Assembly (NCBI GenBank): GCA_024291935.2
Contig: CM044309.1
Coordinates: 35,488,001 to 35,552,000 of the forward strand
DNA from: Okapia johnstoni
Lineage: Eukaryota > Chordata > Mammalia > Artiodactyla > Giraffidae
Length of the DNA stretch: 64,000 nucleotides
Direction of reading: 5' to 3'
The position numbers and the translations under genes were made by a program. Positions 22,156 through 32,495 of the stretch are shown one piece after another. The notes under the pieces were generated by a model that saw only the letters and a list, made by a program, of their open reading frames with translations, was not told the DNA's origin and made no database searches. Positions within the stretch are counted from its first letter, which is position 1; each line of letters opens with the position of its first letter.

Positions 22156-23999
22156 CATCCCCTACGTGGAAGCAAACATGCCAGAAGAGCAAAAGGTTTG
22201 TGTCAATAATGCTAGAATATCATTATGGGATAAATGAGAACACATCTATATTCAGTTTAAGGTGGAAAAACAAAATATGAAAGTTTTGTTAATGGATTTG
22301 GAACTAGCAGTGCAGGGGTCTGTGAACTGCAGTCTATTTATTGATGATATGACTTACAAACATTCATCTTTTGACAGGTAGAAATACAGCTCCTGATCCG
22401 ACATTAATGTAATAAATTTAAATGCTACTAAACATTACTTTGGTAACGGCAAGCTAAAGGTCTGCACAGTCATTTGCATGAAATGTATAAATAAGGGTTT
22501 TGACTTACATGTTGTCACAGGCATAAATTTAGTTTACTCTTTCTAAAAGCCAGAACTGGCTATGAACATTAAAGATGACTTGTATGACCATGTTAATCTT
22601 TCCACCTCATATTTCAATTTTTATGGGAACTTTATTACTAAATAATATATCTCCAAGCTCTCCTTTTGTAGCTCTGCTGCCCATTACTTGCCTAAACTAC
22701 ACTCTGTCATTACTTTTAGCAGTTTTATGCCTCATATACTGCACAGCCCGTGATGGCTGTCTTCCTAATAAATTCTTCATCACTTTCAATATAATCATCT
22801 GCATTGAAGCTTCATTAATATCCTTTCATTCAAAGATCCAGGTAGGCAGCATCCCACTGAGTAAAAGCCTTTAAAAAAATTAATTAGGCCATAGGAACCT
22901 GCTTCTGGGCTTTAGTCAATGTCATGAAATAATGCAGTTACTAATATAATACTGGTGGCTTTTGAATAACAGATTAATTAGGAACATCCTTATATGGAGG
23001 CGTAAATGGAGTATTCATGACATGATTTTCACTGCAACAATAAAATGCAAAAACTCAATACTCAATCAAGTTTAAACCTAACCTTATTACCTTGATGTGT
23101 GCAGGTTTCTGAGACTCAGAAACACACTCCTGCCAGAACTTATTCATTTAAAATTAACTCACATACCTGTGACTCCATCTACCGCCGTAATTGAAGGTAA
23201 TGCAATCACAGGTTTTGCCTTATATCTCAGGTACCCTGCTTTACTGGGGTCATTGTTTGAGGCAGAATCATTTACCAACTAAATTGTGTGTGAAATGAGG
23301 GCCAACACTCCCTTTTCGTTTTCTTTCATGGTATATCTTGATGATGTCTGGGGAAAGGGCCAAGACTATCATATCTAAGAGACAAGTGTTCTGAAATTAT
23401 TGACTTACAAATGGAAAGGATGATGGTATCTTCAGCTCTAAATTAGAAACTCCATTAAGAAAAAAGAAATTCCATTGATGGGGGGAAACTTAGGAGTGGA
23501 TAGTTAGTGGTGAATCAGAGATGATTATATTTGGGGGTAAACCCAAACTGAACACGTGATAATGAGGATTTTTCAATTAAAAAGTCAATACATGGTATAG
23601 ATGCATGCGGAGTTCTAATGTCTGTTTAGGAGGTGACTTGATAAGGAAAATCCCATTTTGATTTTGTAGGGCTTAACTAAGACTTAAATAAGAATTTAAA
23701 AATAAGAATTTTAAGTATCTAATAAAAAAAAATAGCCAACTAGGCATTGTGTTGTAATTCTGAAATACAAATGTGACACTAGCAGTAATTCAAAAAGTAA
23801 ATCAGGACATAGTTATGCATAGAATTCTACAAAAAATGAGAATGAGCAAACGATATCGCTATACAAAAAAATGGATGACGATCACAAGTGTAATACTGAA
23901 CAAAAGAAGCCAGACCTAAAAAGAAATGTGCTATATGACTGCATTTATATAAAGTTCAAAAACAGGCAAAGTTGAGTGACTCCTTCAGCTCCAGCTCAT
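22156..23999. other. Repeat-free DNA; candidate conserved non-coding block (about 22360-23290)
   Basis: No transposon was recognised in 1.8 kb, which is unusual for this window. The central part carries an octamer ATTTGCAT (22472-22479) and TAATTA-type homeodomain words (22881 and 22975). A 99-codon open frame at 22575-22874 has no start context or family and is hydrophobic by base composition. The regulatory reading is inference; conservation cannot be seen from one sequence. Confidence 0.3.
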
Positions 24000-25074
24000 C
24001 AGTTCAGTTCAGTCACTCAGTTGTGTCCGACTCTTTGTGACCCCATGGAGTGCAGCACGCCAGGCTACCCTGTCCATCACCAACTCCCAGAGCATACTCA
24101 AACCCATGCCCATGGAGTCGGTGATGCCATCCAACCATCTCATGCTCTGTCATCTCCTACTCCTACTGTCAATCTTTCCCAACATCAGGGTCTTTTTTAG
24201 TCAGTCAATTCTTCGCTTCAGGTGGCCAAAGTATTGAAGTTTAAGCTTCAGCATCAGTCCTTCCAAAGAATATTCAGGACTGATTTCCTTTAGGATGGGC
24301 AGGTTGGATCTCCTTGCTGTCCAGGGGACTCTCAAGAGTCTTCTCCAACACCACAGTTCAAAAACATCAATTCTTCAGAGCTCAGCTTTCTTTATAGTCC
24401 AACTCTCACATCCATAGATAACTACTGGAAAAACCATAGCTTTGACTAGATGGACTTTTGTTGGCAAAGTAATGTCTCTGCTTTTTAATTTGTTGTCTAG
24501 GTTGGTCATAGCTTTTCTTCCAAGGAGCAAGCGTTTTTTAATTTCATGGCTGCAGTCACTATCTGCAGTGATTTTGGAGCCTCTCAAAATAAAGTCTGTC
24601 ACTGTTTCCACTGCTTCCACATCTATTTACCATGAAGTGATGGGACCAGATGACACAATCTTAGTTTTCTGAATGTTGAGCTTTAAGCCAACTTTTTCAC
24701 TCTCCTCTTTCACCTTCATCAAGAGGCTCTTTAGTTCTTCTTCACTTTCTCCCATGAGGGTGGTGTCATCTGCATATCTGAGATTATTGATATTTCTCCT
24801 GGCAATCTTGATTTCAGCTTGTGCTTCATCCAGCCCAGCGTTTCTCATGATGTACTCTGCATATAAGTTAAATAAGCAGGGTGACAATATACAGCCTTGA
24901 CGTACTCCTTTTCCTATTTGGAACCAGTCTGTTCCATGTCCAGTTCTAACTGTTGCTTCCTGACCTGAATACAGATTTCTCAAGAGGCAGGTCTGGTGGT
25001 TTGGTATTCCCATCTCTTTCAGAATTTTCCACAGTTTATTGTGATCCACACAGTCAAAGGCTTTGGCATAGTTA
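24000..25074 (-). mobile_element. BovB LINE, 5'-truncated
   Basis: About 1.07 kb on the minus strand. The plus-strand left end is the complement of the BovB 3' end ('cagttcagttcagtcactc') and the right end lies in RT motif A ('gtcaaaggctttggcatag'). The breakpoint sits in an 18-bp perfect palindrome (25070-25087). Confidence 0.93.
24375..25049 (-). pseudogene. BovB ORF2 relic, RT motifs B-C and C-terminal part
   Basis: Two adjacent minus-strand open stretches (25049-24627, 140 codons; 24620-24375, 81 codons) carry the RT palm after motif A. They begin at 'DHNKLWKILKEMGIPNHQTC' and include motif B 'VRQGCILSPCLFNLYAEYIM', the intact catalytic 'YADD' box, and the thumb segment 'SEEELKSLLMKVKEESEKVG'. 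The second carries 'LPTKVHLVKAMVFPVVIYG'. A break separates them near 24624. The YADD box is intact, but the copy lacks motif A's catalytic Asp and all upstream domains. Confidence 0.88.
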
Positions 25075-25149
25075 TTTTAAAATAACTGCTTAGTCTTTAT
25101 TAATATTTCAGCTTATGGAGGGCCATTATCTCATTTGTTTATTTATTTA

Positions 25150-25425
25150 ATGTATTAACTTTACTCAAACTGGCTAAATTTTATGTATCTTATTAATTTA
25201 TGCAAAGAAAAAGTTTTCATTTTATTATTGCCTTATATTAAATTTTTTCCTCAATTTGGTTCTGTAATTTCTACTTATGTCTTTATCATGTCTTTCCTTC
25301 TACTACTGTAGATCAATGTGGTTGCATTTTTTTAATTTAAGTTGGATACATTATTCATGTTTCCTTTTTTTCCCCCTAATATAAGCATTTAACACAATGT
25401 GTTTACTTCTAAGTACCATATTAGT
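25150..25425 (-). mobile_element. Old L1 ORF2 fragment (tentative)
   Basis: The T-rich plus strand with 'gcaaagaaaaagttttcat', 'tctttccttctactac' and 'taatataagcatttaacac' resembles the complement of an L1 ORF2 segment. Divergence is high. Confidence 0.4.
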
Positions 25426-25429
25426 TTAC

Positions 25430-25497
25430 TGCTTTCCAGGTGGTGCTAGCAATAAAGAACCTGCCTGCCAATGTAGGAGACTTAAAGAGATGTGGAT
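25430..25497 (+). mobile_element. Bov-tA head fragment
   Basis: Only the tRNA-Glu-like head remains: 'gctttccaggtggtgctag', 'gaacctgcctgccaatg' and 'gagatgtgg'. The body is missing. Confidence 0.75.
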
Positions 25498-25605
25498 TTA
25501 TAAAATCTGCTATTTCACTTGCCAAGATTATAATTTTACTCATTATATTTTTAGGTCCTGGGAAGGTAAGTTGGTTCTTTTTCAAATTTTACTGATCTTT
25601 ACTTG

Positions 25606-26355
25606 AGAGTATTCATCCAACAAATCTGCCTACAATGCCAGGTACTTTCAGGCACTTGTGATATTTTAATAATAATAATAATAATAAAGAAAACAAAAAA
25701 CAGAAAAAGCCCAGGATATTTGTCCACATGAAGCACAGTGGGACAAATGTTAGTCCATCTACCCTGGTGGCTCAGATGGTAAAGAATCTGCCTGCAATGC
25801 TTGATACCTGGGTTCGATCCCTGGATCAGGAAGATTTCTTGGAGAAGGAAATGGCAACCCACTTCAGCATTTGTGCCTGGGAAATCCCATGGACATAGTC
25901 TGGCGAGCTACAGTCCACAGGGTTGAATATTTGCCCATATCAAGCATAGTGAGACAAGGCAGGCAACAAACAACAGTTAAAAATAAGTCCATTGGAGGCA
26001 AGTGTTTTGTATGGAAAACGTACAGTAAAACATGAGTATGGTGTAGGATATTGGTAGTGTTGCAGTTGAAAGTTGATTATTGTTTTAAAAAGAGTTGTCA
26101 TGGAAAGTGTCATTAAGAAGGTGACATTTGAGCAAGATTCTCAGATGTGAAGACGTGAAGGGTGTGGATATCCAAGAGAAGAAAGTTCCAAGTAGAAATG
26201 TTAGCCAATGCAGTTACTAAAATGGCGTCAACACAAGTAAGGAGGCCAGTGTGGCCAGAGCACACACATGAGGGGGCACTGGTGGGAGAGGTAAGGGTGA
26301 CAAGAAAACGTAGGGCCTTGTAGGCATTGTGATGACTTCAAGTTTATTCTGAAGT
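25606..26355 (-). mobile_element. L2 LINE 3' region, interrupted by Bov-tA
   Basis: Complement of L2: 'attcatccaacaaat', 'atgccaggtactttcaggc', 'gaaggtgacatttgagcaag', 'gtaaggaggccagtgtggcc' and 'agggccttgtaggcattg'. An (AAT)n expansion lies at 25668-25686. The Bov-tA at 25759-25926 splits it. Confidence 0.75.
25759..25926 (+). mobile_element. Bov-tA SINE with 31-bp flanking repeat
   Basis: The copy lacks its first bases ('taccctggtggctcagatgg') and ends at 'ctacagtccacagggttg'. A 31-bp direct repeat flanks it (25716-25746 and 25927-25957) with 26 matches. Twelve bases before the head belong to neither copy. Confidence 0.88.
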
Positions 26356-27109
26356 CCTCACAAACAAAATAAAAGTAGTTTCTCTAACCTTTGCTCTATT
26401 ATCTGAGGGTCCTGACTTTGTGTGGGAATCTGCATTCTGGTTACAGACTTTAAACAGGCCCAAGGCTTTGTCTTTTGGATCTTGGACTTTTTAATTTTCA
26501 ATCCCATTGCTGTTGGGAATCAGCAAGCACCCCTGAGAAACACATGGTTAGAATTTCAGTTTCATACTCGGGCTTCTATTTCCTCTTAATTTTTATCCCC
26601 CAGGGATTTTCCTCACTTTTGTATCAGATTAGCAATGCTTTTAAAAGATGTTTACTCCATTTTATTCTTGTTGTTATAAAGAGGTCTTTTAAGACATTTA
26701 ATCTGCTACATTGTAAGAAACACAATCATAGAAGTTATTTTGAATATTAAAGGGAAGTATAAAATATAACAAACATTTTAAACATAAAAATAAAGTGAAA
26801 AAGCATGCCAGAGGTACAAATTGTGTAATAAAATGCAGATTAAATATATACTTTTATACAAAATATAAAGTCATCAAAACAAAATGCAGAAAGATTAGAA
26901 TAAATATGTAACAACATTAATGGGATTAAATTTTAAGTATCAAAACTGAAAGGAAAAAGTATTCAATATAATTCTGATATGGAAAGGAAACGTTGCTATA
27001 AGATAAAAGTTATGATATTAATTTTATCTATAAACACATCTAACAATTTCTTATAAATTTATAATTAAACTCATTGAGTTTAGATTCCTGCCCATTCATA
27101 TTTCTGTCT
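26356..27109. other. Unique AT-rich DNA, nothing recognised
   Basis: No element recognised. A-rich from about 26750 to 27060. Confidence 0.5.
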
Positions 27110-27275
27110 GTTGTGAACTTTAAAAAGTACTTAATTACTTTGTGGTTCAGTCTCTTACTAGGAAAAATATCATTATCAACCTCATAATTTGTTTAGGAGA
27201 ATGAATGAGATAATATTTAGAAAGGAAACAGCCCAATTGGTAGCACGCAGTAAATGTTAGATATTGGTTTCATCA
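27110..27275 (+). mobile_element. MIR SINE 3' part
   Basis: The 3' MIR blocks are visible: 'gtggttcagtctcttacta', 'atcaacctcataatttg', 'gaatgaatgagataatattt' and 'gcagtaaatgttagatattg'. Confidence 0.6.
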
Positions 27276-28364
27276 TTAATTAACTTAGAAAATGAGAAAG
27301 AGTACCTTTTGGTAGCAGGGTTCAGGGATTCATGCTTCTGTGTGGAGCTGGGCACACTTGTAGTAGGTCTGAAACTGGAGCAGGTAGCCAGCCGGCTTTC
27401 TGCACTAATTTCCCAATTTAAAGAATCCTGCTCATGGGTTCCTGAGATGCAGCAGTAGCAGCAGGCAGACCAATTGGGAAGGTTCAATAGTGTGACACAG
27501 TTTCCTCTTTAAATTCTGACAGAACTGAAAAGATGGAGAATGTTATAAAGTCCTTTGTTCCCTGTATTTCTGGCACTCTGTTGATCTTGTTTACCTCTCT
27601 GCATCAAAGCCGGTAGGATAAGGGGCTTTTGCAGTTTTCCTTGTGTTGAAATACTTGTTTACTCGAAGAAGAACCTCAGATGTTCCTTGGCAAAGTATTC
27701 AAAAGTCACACATTGTGATGACCTCTCATTGAACTAACGAGAGAACTAACTTATGAGAACTGACCTTGGTCAGTCAGCTGCGTTTGTTGAATCCTCCATT
27801 TGTTACCTTGGGGAAACATTTCTGTGGTCACCGGGATGTAATGATGAACACTATTTTGTGCCTAAACTTTTGGTTGCCTTTTCTTCCCTATTAGTTATGT
27901 AAGTGAACATTGATCTTTGTTCTCTCTTAAGGTTTTAATTTTATATATTTATTGAATCTACTTTCAGTATCTACTAGCTTGGAGATTTCTGGTGTTATTA
28001 TAAACCAGTCTTTGGACTGTGGTAGAGTTGTCTTCTGTCTCAAAATCAATTATTTACTCTAGCTTACATTTCCACAGAATAACAATATGACCAATGAACA
28101 ATGCTGTCAAGAAGAAATTTTTAAAAAGCAAAATAACAAGTCTGTCTCTCTTAAGTTCACTTTACAATTTCTTTTTGGTCACCCCATGCTAATCTGTGTG
28201 ATTAAATGTAGCTGCCCCTTGCTCCAGAAATCTTTTTTCTGTATAATTGTTATTGGAAACTCTAAGAGTTAGCAGAAAATAAAAGCAAAACTTAATTAAA
28301 ATATGAAACATCACTATGAACTAGACATCAACAACCCTAGGCTAAGAAAACTTTAAAATATACT
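27276..28364. other. Unique DNA, nothing recognised
   Basis: No repeat family was seen. The stretch 27520-27850 is less AT-biased than its surroundings but has no splice-bounded frame. Confidence 0.5.
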
Positions 28365-28370
28365 AAGATG

Positions 28371-28552
28371 CCCTGAGAACTTAGTTGGTAAAGAATCCAC
28401 CTGTAGTGCGGGAGACCTGGGTTCGATTTCTGGGTTGGGAAGATCCCCTGGAGAAAGGAAAGGCTACCCTCTCCAGTATTCTGGCCCGGACAAGTCCATG
28501 GGGCTGCAAAGAGTTGGACACAACTGAGTGACTTTCACTTCCACTTCACTTC
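28371..28552 (+). mobile_element. Bov-tA SINE, short variant
   Basis: It runs from 'ccctgagaacttagttgg' through 'gggttgggaagatccc' to 'cactgagtgacttt'-type sequence and a CTT/CACTT tail. The middle of the body is shortened ('ggacaagtccatggggctgc'). Six-base copies 'aagatg' flank it (28365 and 28553). Confidence 0.85.
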
Positions 28553-28577
28553 AAGATGCAAAAAGTGAAATTGGCTT

Positions 28578-28640
28578 CTTTTTTTATTACCAAAAAATAA
28601 TTTTAATTGGAGGTGAACTGCCACAGTTTAAGTTGGAACC
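28578..28640 (-). mobile_element. L1 3'-terminal fragment (tentative)
   Basis: A T-run followed by 'ttttaattggaggtgaactg' resembles the end of the L1 3'-UTR seen at 36643. It is short and diverged. Confidence 0.35.
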
Positions 28641-28765
28641 TGTATATATTTGTAAATGATATCATTCTGATGAGAATATGCTACCATGTAACTGTTAATG
28701 TAGTTTACTAGTATAGTTTACTGAAAATGAAGTGTGATGGATCTTATATCCTGGGGGTTTCTCAT

Positions 28766-28792
28766 AAAACAAAACAAAACAAAACAAAAAAC
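28766..28792 (+). repeat. (CAAAA)n simple repeat
   Basis: About five CAAAA units. Confidence 0.9.
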
Positions 28793-28899
28793 TTATCCCA
28801 ACCTTTCCTTCCCAAAAAACACCTCTCCTTTTTCCCTTTCCAAATGTCTCCCTACCTAATCCTTGTTCTTCCCTAAAAAATGTATTAACGTGATTGGCT

Positions 28900-29890
28900 A
28901 GCCTTGTGGTTCTTCATTCCAATTTCCTCAATGATAACTTCTCACTTTAATTCCAATCTTGTTCCTTTTCCTATCATTCTAGCAAAATGGCTTTTGCTAA
29001 GGTCACGAGTGACCTTCAGATCACGAATTCCTTGGACCATTTTTGCAGATTTCAATTATGTGACCTCTCAGCTGCATTCAACATTCTTGACTGTTCCCTT
29101 CTTCTTGAGAGACTCTGACTTCTGTGACACCAAACTCTCTAGACTCTCCTCCTCCTCCTGGCCGCCCTTTGTATTTCTTCTCTCTCCCCTTTATAGATGC
29201 CTCTTCTTCTAAGCCAGAAATATATGGAGTTCCATAAGTAGATGACTCTACATTTGTCTTCTCAGCTTAGATCTGTTTTCTGAGTTCCAGACTCACATAT
29301 TTTGTGATGGTGCCTTGAAATCTTCTTATAGATTTCTCAAGCTCATTACATCCAGAATATATTAATAGATATTCTCTTCCTACTCCCAATCTGACTCTTT
29401 TCTATCAATCCCAACCTCGGTGAATACCCCCACACTCTATTTAGTAGCAAAAAGTCATAAAACAATGATTCAGCCATAACACCTCCATCCCCCTATATCT
29501 TGTCTTTAATCTATTTGCAAATTCTTTTGATTTTACTTTGTAACTAACTCTCAAATCTGATGACATTTTTTGATTATCTCTACTATCTCACTAATTCAAG
29601 CTGCAATTTTTCTGTCCTAAAGGATTACTAATGTATCTGTGGAAGTGTTGTCACTTAATGTATTTAATTCCATATTTACTCTTATGCTGAGATAATATTT
29701 TATAAATATAAGTTTTATCATAATAGTCCCCTCCATACCACCTGGCAATCCTTCAACAGCTCTTCATTAATCTTGGTACAAAGCTAAAAGTTATAAAAGT
29801 TGACCAAGAACTATCTCTATTGTCTGTCTCTTAATGATTCTTCCAGTTTTATCTTCCATTTGTTCCTCTGGAAACTCTCTCTTACCTTAT
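28900..29890 (+). mobile_element. L2 LINE ORF2-to-3' segment, about 1 kb
   Basis: Plus-strand L2 blocks in order: 'ctgcattcaacattcttgac', 'cttcttgagagactctgac', 'gacaccaaactctctagac', 'ctcctcctggccgccctt', 'agatgactctacatttgtc', and later 'caatccttcaacagctctt'. The frame at 28904-29212 (102 codons) is a decayed piece of the L2 reverse-transcriptase region, without intact motifs. Confidence 0.7.
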
Positions 29891-30282
29891 ACTTACTATC
29901 AAAACAAGAAACCACTTAATATGTGAAATAACCTCCTCAAAAAAGCATAGTTAATTCCTTGCCAAGCAAGGAAGAGTTGCAATTTCAAAGCACAGTACTT
30001 AAAGAAAATGCTAATCTTATAAGTTTTTAGGAAAGAAGGCATTCTGGAAGTGTTGAGCTTTCGGAAGCATAATTGTTTAGGGATTGGCTGTCACCTGTGG
30101 ACACATGCTTTCTGAATGTGGCTGCCACTGACTGACTTTCTGAAGTGTAAGCTTTAGAAAGAGACTGATGTTGATTGGCTTTCAGAATAGTGTCCCTGTT
30201 ACTAACTGGTTGGCATTCAGAGGCATTGTTTCTGAAGCAAAGGCATGACCACAGTTGGATTAGGATGCATTTAAAGTCAGTT
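29891..30282. other. Unique DNA with loose short repeats at 30083-30250
   Basis: Four loosely related segments of 35-48 bp begin with variants of 'gattggctttca' (at about 30083, 30131, 30174 and 30208), suggesting a decayed tandem repeat. Nothing else was recognised. Confidence 0.4.
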
Positions 30283-30294
30283 CTTGTGGTTAAT

Positions 30295-30533
30295 GGGCTT
30301 CCCAGTTGGTGCTAGTGGTAAAAAACCCATCTGCCAATGCAGGATAGGTGAGAGGCACAGATTCGATCCCTGGGTTGAGAAGATCCCCTGGAAGAGGGAA
30401 TGGCAACCCTCTCCAGAATTCTTGCCTGGAGAATCCTGTGGACAGAGAAGTCTGGTTGGCTATAGTCAGTCCATAGGGTCATAAAGAGTCAGATATGACT
30501 GAAGTGATTTACCACACACACATACACACAATC
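30295..30533 (+). mobile_element. Bov-tA SINE with target duplication
   Basis: It begins 'gggcttcccagttggtgct' and ends in a CACACA-rich tail. Target copies 'gtggttaat' occur at 30286-30294 and 30534-30542. Confidence 0.93.
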
Positions 30534-30542
30534 GTGGTTAAT

Positions 30543-31947
30543 AATTCACAGCTTGGAACAATGGCCTGAGAACAATCTTTTCTTGAATTTGGAGGATAGA
30601 GAGTTTTTATTTTTAGCATATGACTTCTTCTGCCTCATTTCTATTGCATATGCTGCTTCTTCTGAAAGTTTCTTCCTATTTATTCCTCACTTCTCATTAT
30701 AAATAAATTGCCTGAGAAATCAAAAGGCTTCTCCTTTATGGTCATAGGATGGTTGCTTGACCCTGCTTCCTTCCAGTTGTTTTCTTCCCAAAGAGGAAAA
30801 ATGAAGACAGGGAGAGAAACGGAACCAGGAGACTTCCCTGCACATCTCTTTGTCCTGTGCTATGTCACATGGCTGATTCTCTTGCTGAAAAGAAAGATGG
30901 TGATTTAGATTGTTGGCTTTTACATCCTCTATACTGAAGTCAGACAAAGGAGAGATGGTGGGAAATAGAGATTGAGTCAGGTAACCTACAGTGACTACCA
31001 CACGAGATTAAAGCAAATAAGAGAGCAGCAGAGATTTTCTCCATTGGAAGCTGAAGGACATTAAATCTTGTTCATATAGCTTCAATTTTATGTCTGTTTG
31101 GAGGATGGTTGCTGATGTGTGTGAGAGAGAGTAGCTGATGACATTCATTTTGACATGAAGTAATCACAGGCAGAATTAATTTTTATCTTGTGTCCCGTAA
31201 ATGAATCTTTAAAGCAAGACTTTATATGGTGGAATGAAACAAACAAGCAATGAATACAAACAAACAAAACTTAACCTACAATCTCAAACAGTCAAAAATA
31301 ACTTTTTGCTCCATGTAACTTAGAGTCCTGGGAACAAGATGCGAGATTTGACGATTGTTCGGAGTATCACACTAACTTGTTAGCTTGTCTCTGATCTTTT
31401 GGTCATAATTTTCTCTTTCATTATGACAATTTCTCCAGTTTCTATTCCTGACAAATTTTATCCCTTTTTATTTTCAAGCCTGAATATTTTCTTTATTTCC
31501 TATCAGGTGAAAAGATTTTTTGGAAAAATAGGACTCAACTTGGTTGCTTTTCTCATCACAGACACAAAACCTGTGATACAAATGAATAAACTGATAGAGA
31601 TCATGTAATTTGTATGGCTTTTGATAACTAGAACATGGAATGCAAGAGATGCAAGAGGGGCTATTTATGTTTGTGTATATATATTTTCACTTGAAGAAAT
31701 CTTGTTTTGTGTATATTGCATAGCCAAACCATGCTTATGATTAATAATCAGCATAAAACATAAAAGAACACAAAATAATTTCTTTTAAATACTATACTGA
31801 AAAGTAGTTAACTGAATCTTGCTTGCAGACTCACTTTATTTTCACTCTGTAGTTCTAAGCTGATTGAGGAAAGAAAGTATCATAAAATGTACTATCAAGT
31901 GACTTATAATGTGTAAAATAATTGCTAATTAGTCATCAGTGTTAATT
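30543..31947. other. Unique DNA, nothing recognised
   Basis: No element, exon or RNA gene was recognised in 1.4 kb. Opposed frames at about 30708-31001 are not supported by any family. Confidence 0.5.
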
Positions 31948-32066
31948 GTGTGCTCAGTCACTCAGTCATGGCCAACTCTTTGTGACCCCCTGACTGCAGC
32001 ACTCCAGGCTCCTTTGTCCATGGAATTCTCCAGGCAAGTATACTGGAGTGGATTGCCAAATCCGCC
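31948..32066 (-). mobile_element. Bov-tA 3'-half fragment
   Basis: Minus-strand BovA body: 'gtgctcagtcactcagtc', 'ctccaggcaagtatactgg' and 'agtggattgcc'. The head side is absent. Confidence 0.85.
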
Positions 32067-32482
32067 ATTTCTTTGAGGTCAGTTCTCAGAATTGTGACTA
32101 CTTATGTCATGGCTACAGTCTGGTCATCATATAGTTAACTTCCTCCACCTGGTATGGGTTTCAGTATTTATAAGACAACTCAAGGGATAGAGATCAGAGT
32201 ACTATGTATAGCCCTTGAGCGGGAAATAAAGGTCCTTGACTTTGCTTAGTGACTTAACTATCATTATTTCATCTTGTTTGACTGTTTTCCTTTTTCTGCT
32301 TTTTCTCACTTCTATGATTAAGCTTTTCTTGGCTAAAGCTTTTCTACAGATAAAAGGCAGGCTGAGGACCACAGGGTCCTGCTCCATTTCAATATTAAGT
32401 GCATTTCAGAACATGGACCTCTCTAGTCTATGATTTTAATAAAACTTTATTCAAGATTATATTCCATTTGTTGGCCATGTGG
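32067..32482. other. Unique DNA, nothing recognised
   Basis: AT-rich, with two opposed short open frames and no signature. Confidence 0.5.
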
Positions 32483-32495
32483 TTATTGCTGTTGG

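Noticed and set aside
22575..22874. 99-codon hydrophobic open frame that looks like a membrane protein
   Set aside because: The hydrophobicity follows from T-rich codons; there is no family match, no start context and no splice signals. Kept only as part of a candidate non-coding block.
28766..28792. A-rich run as a processed pseudogene tail
   Set aside because: It is a CAAAA simple repeat with no cDNA-like sequence upstream.
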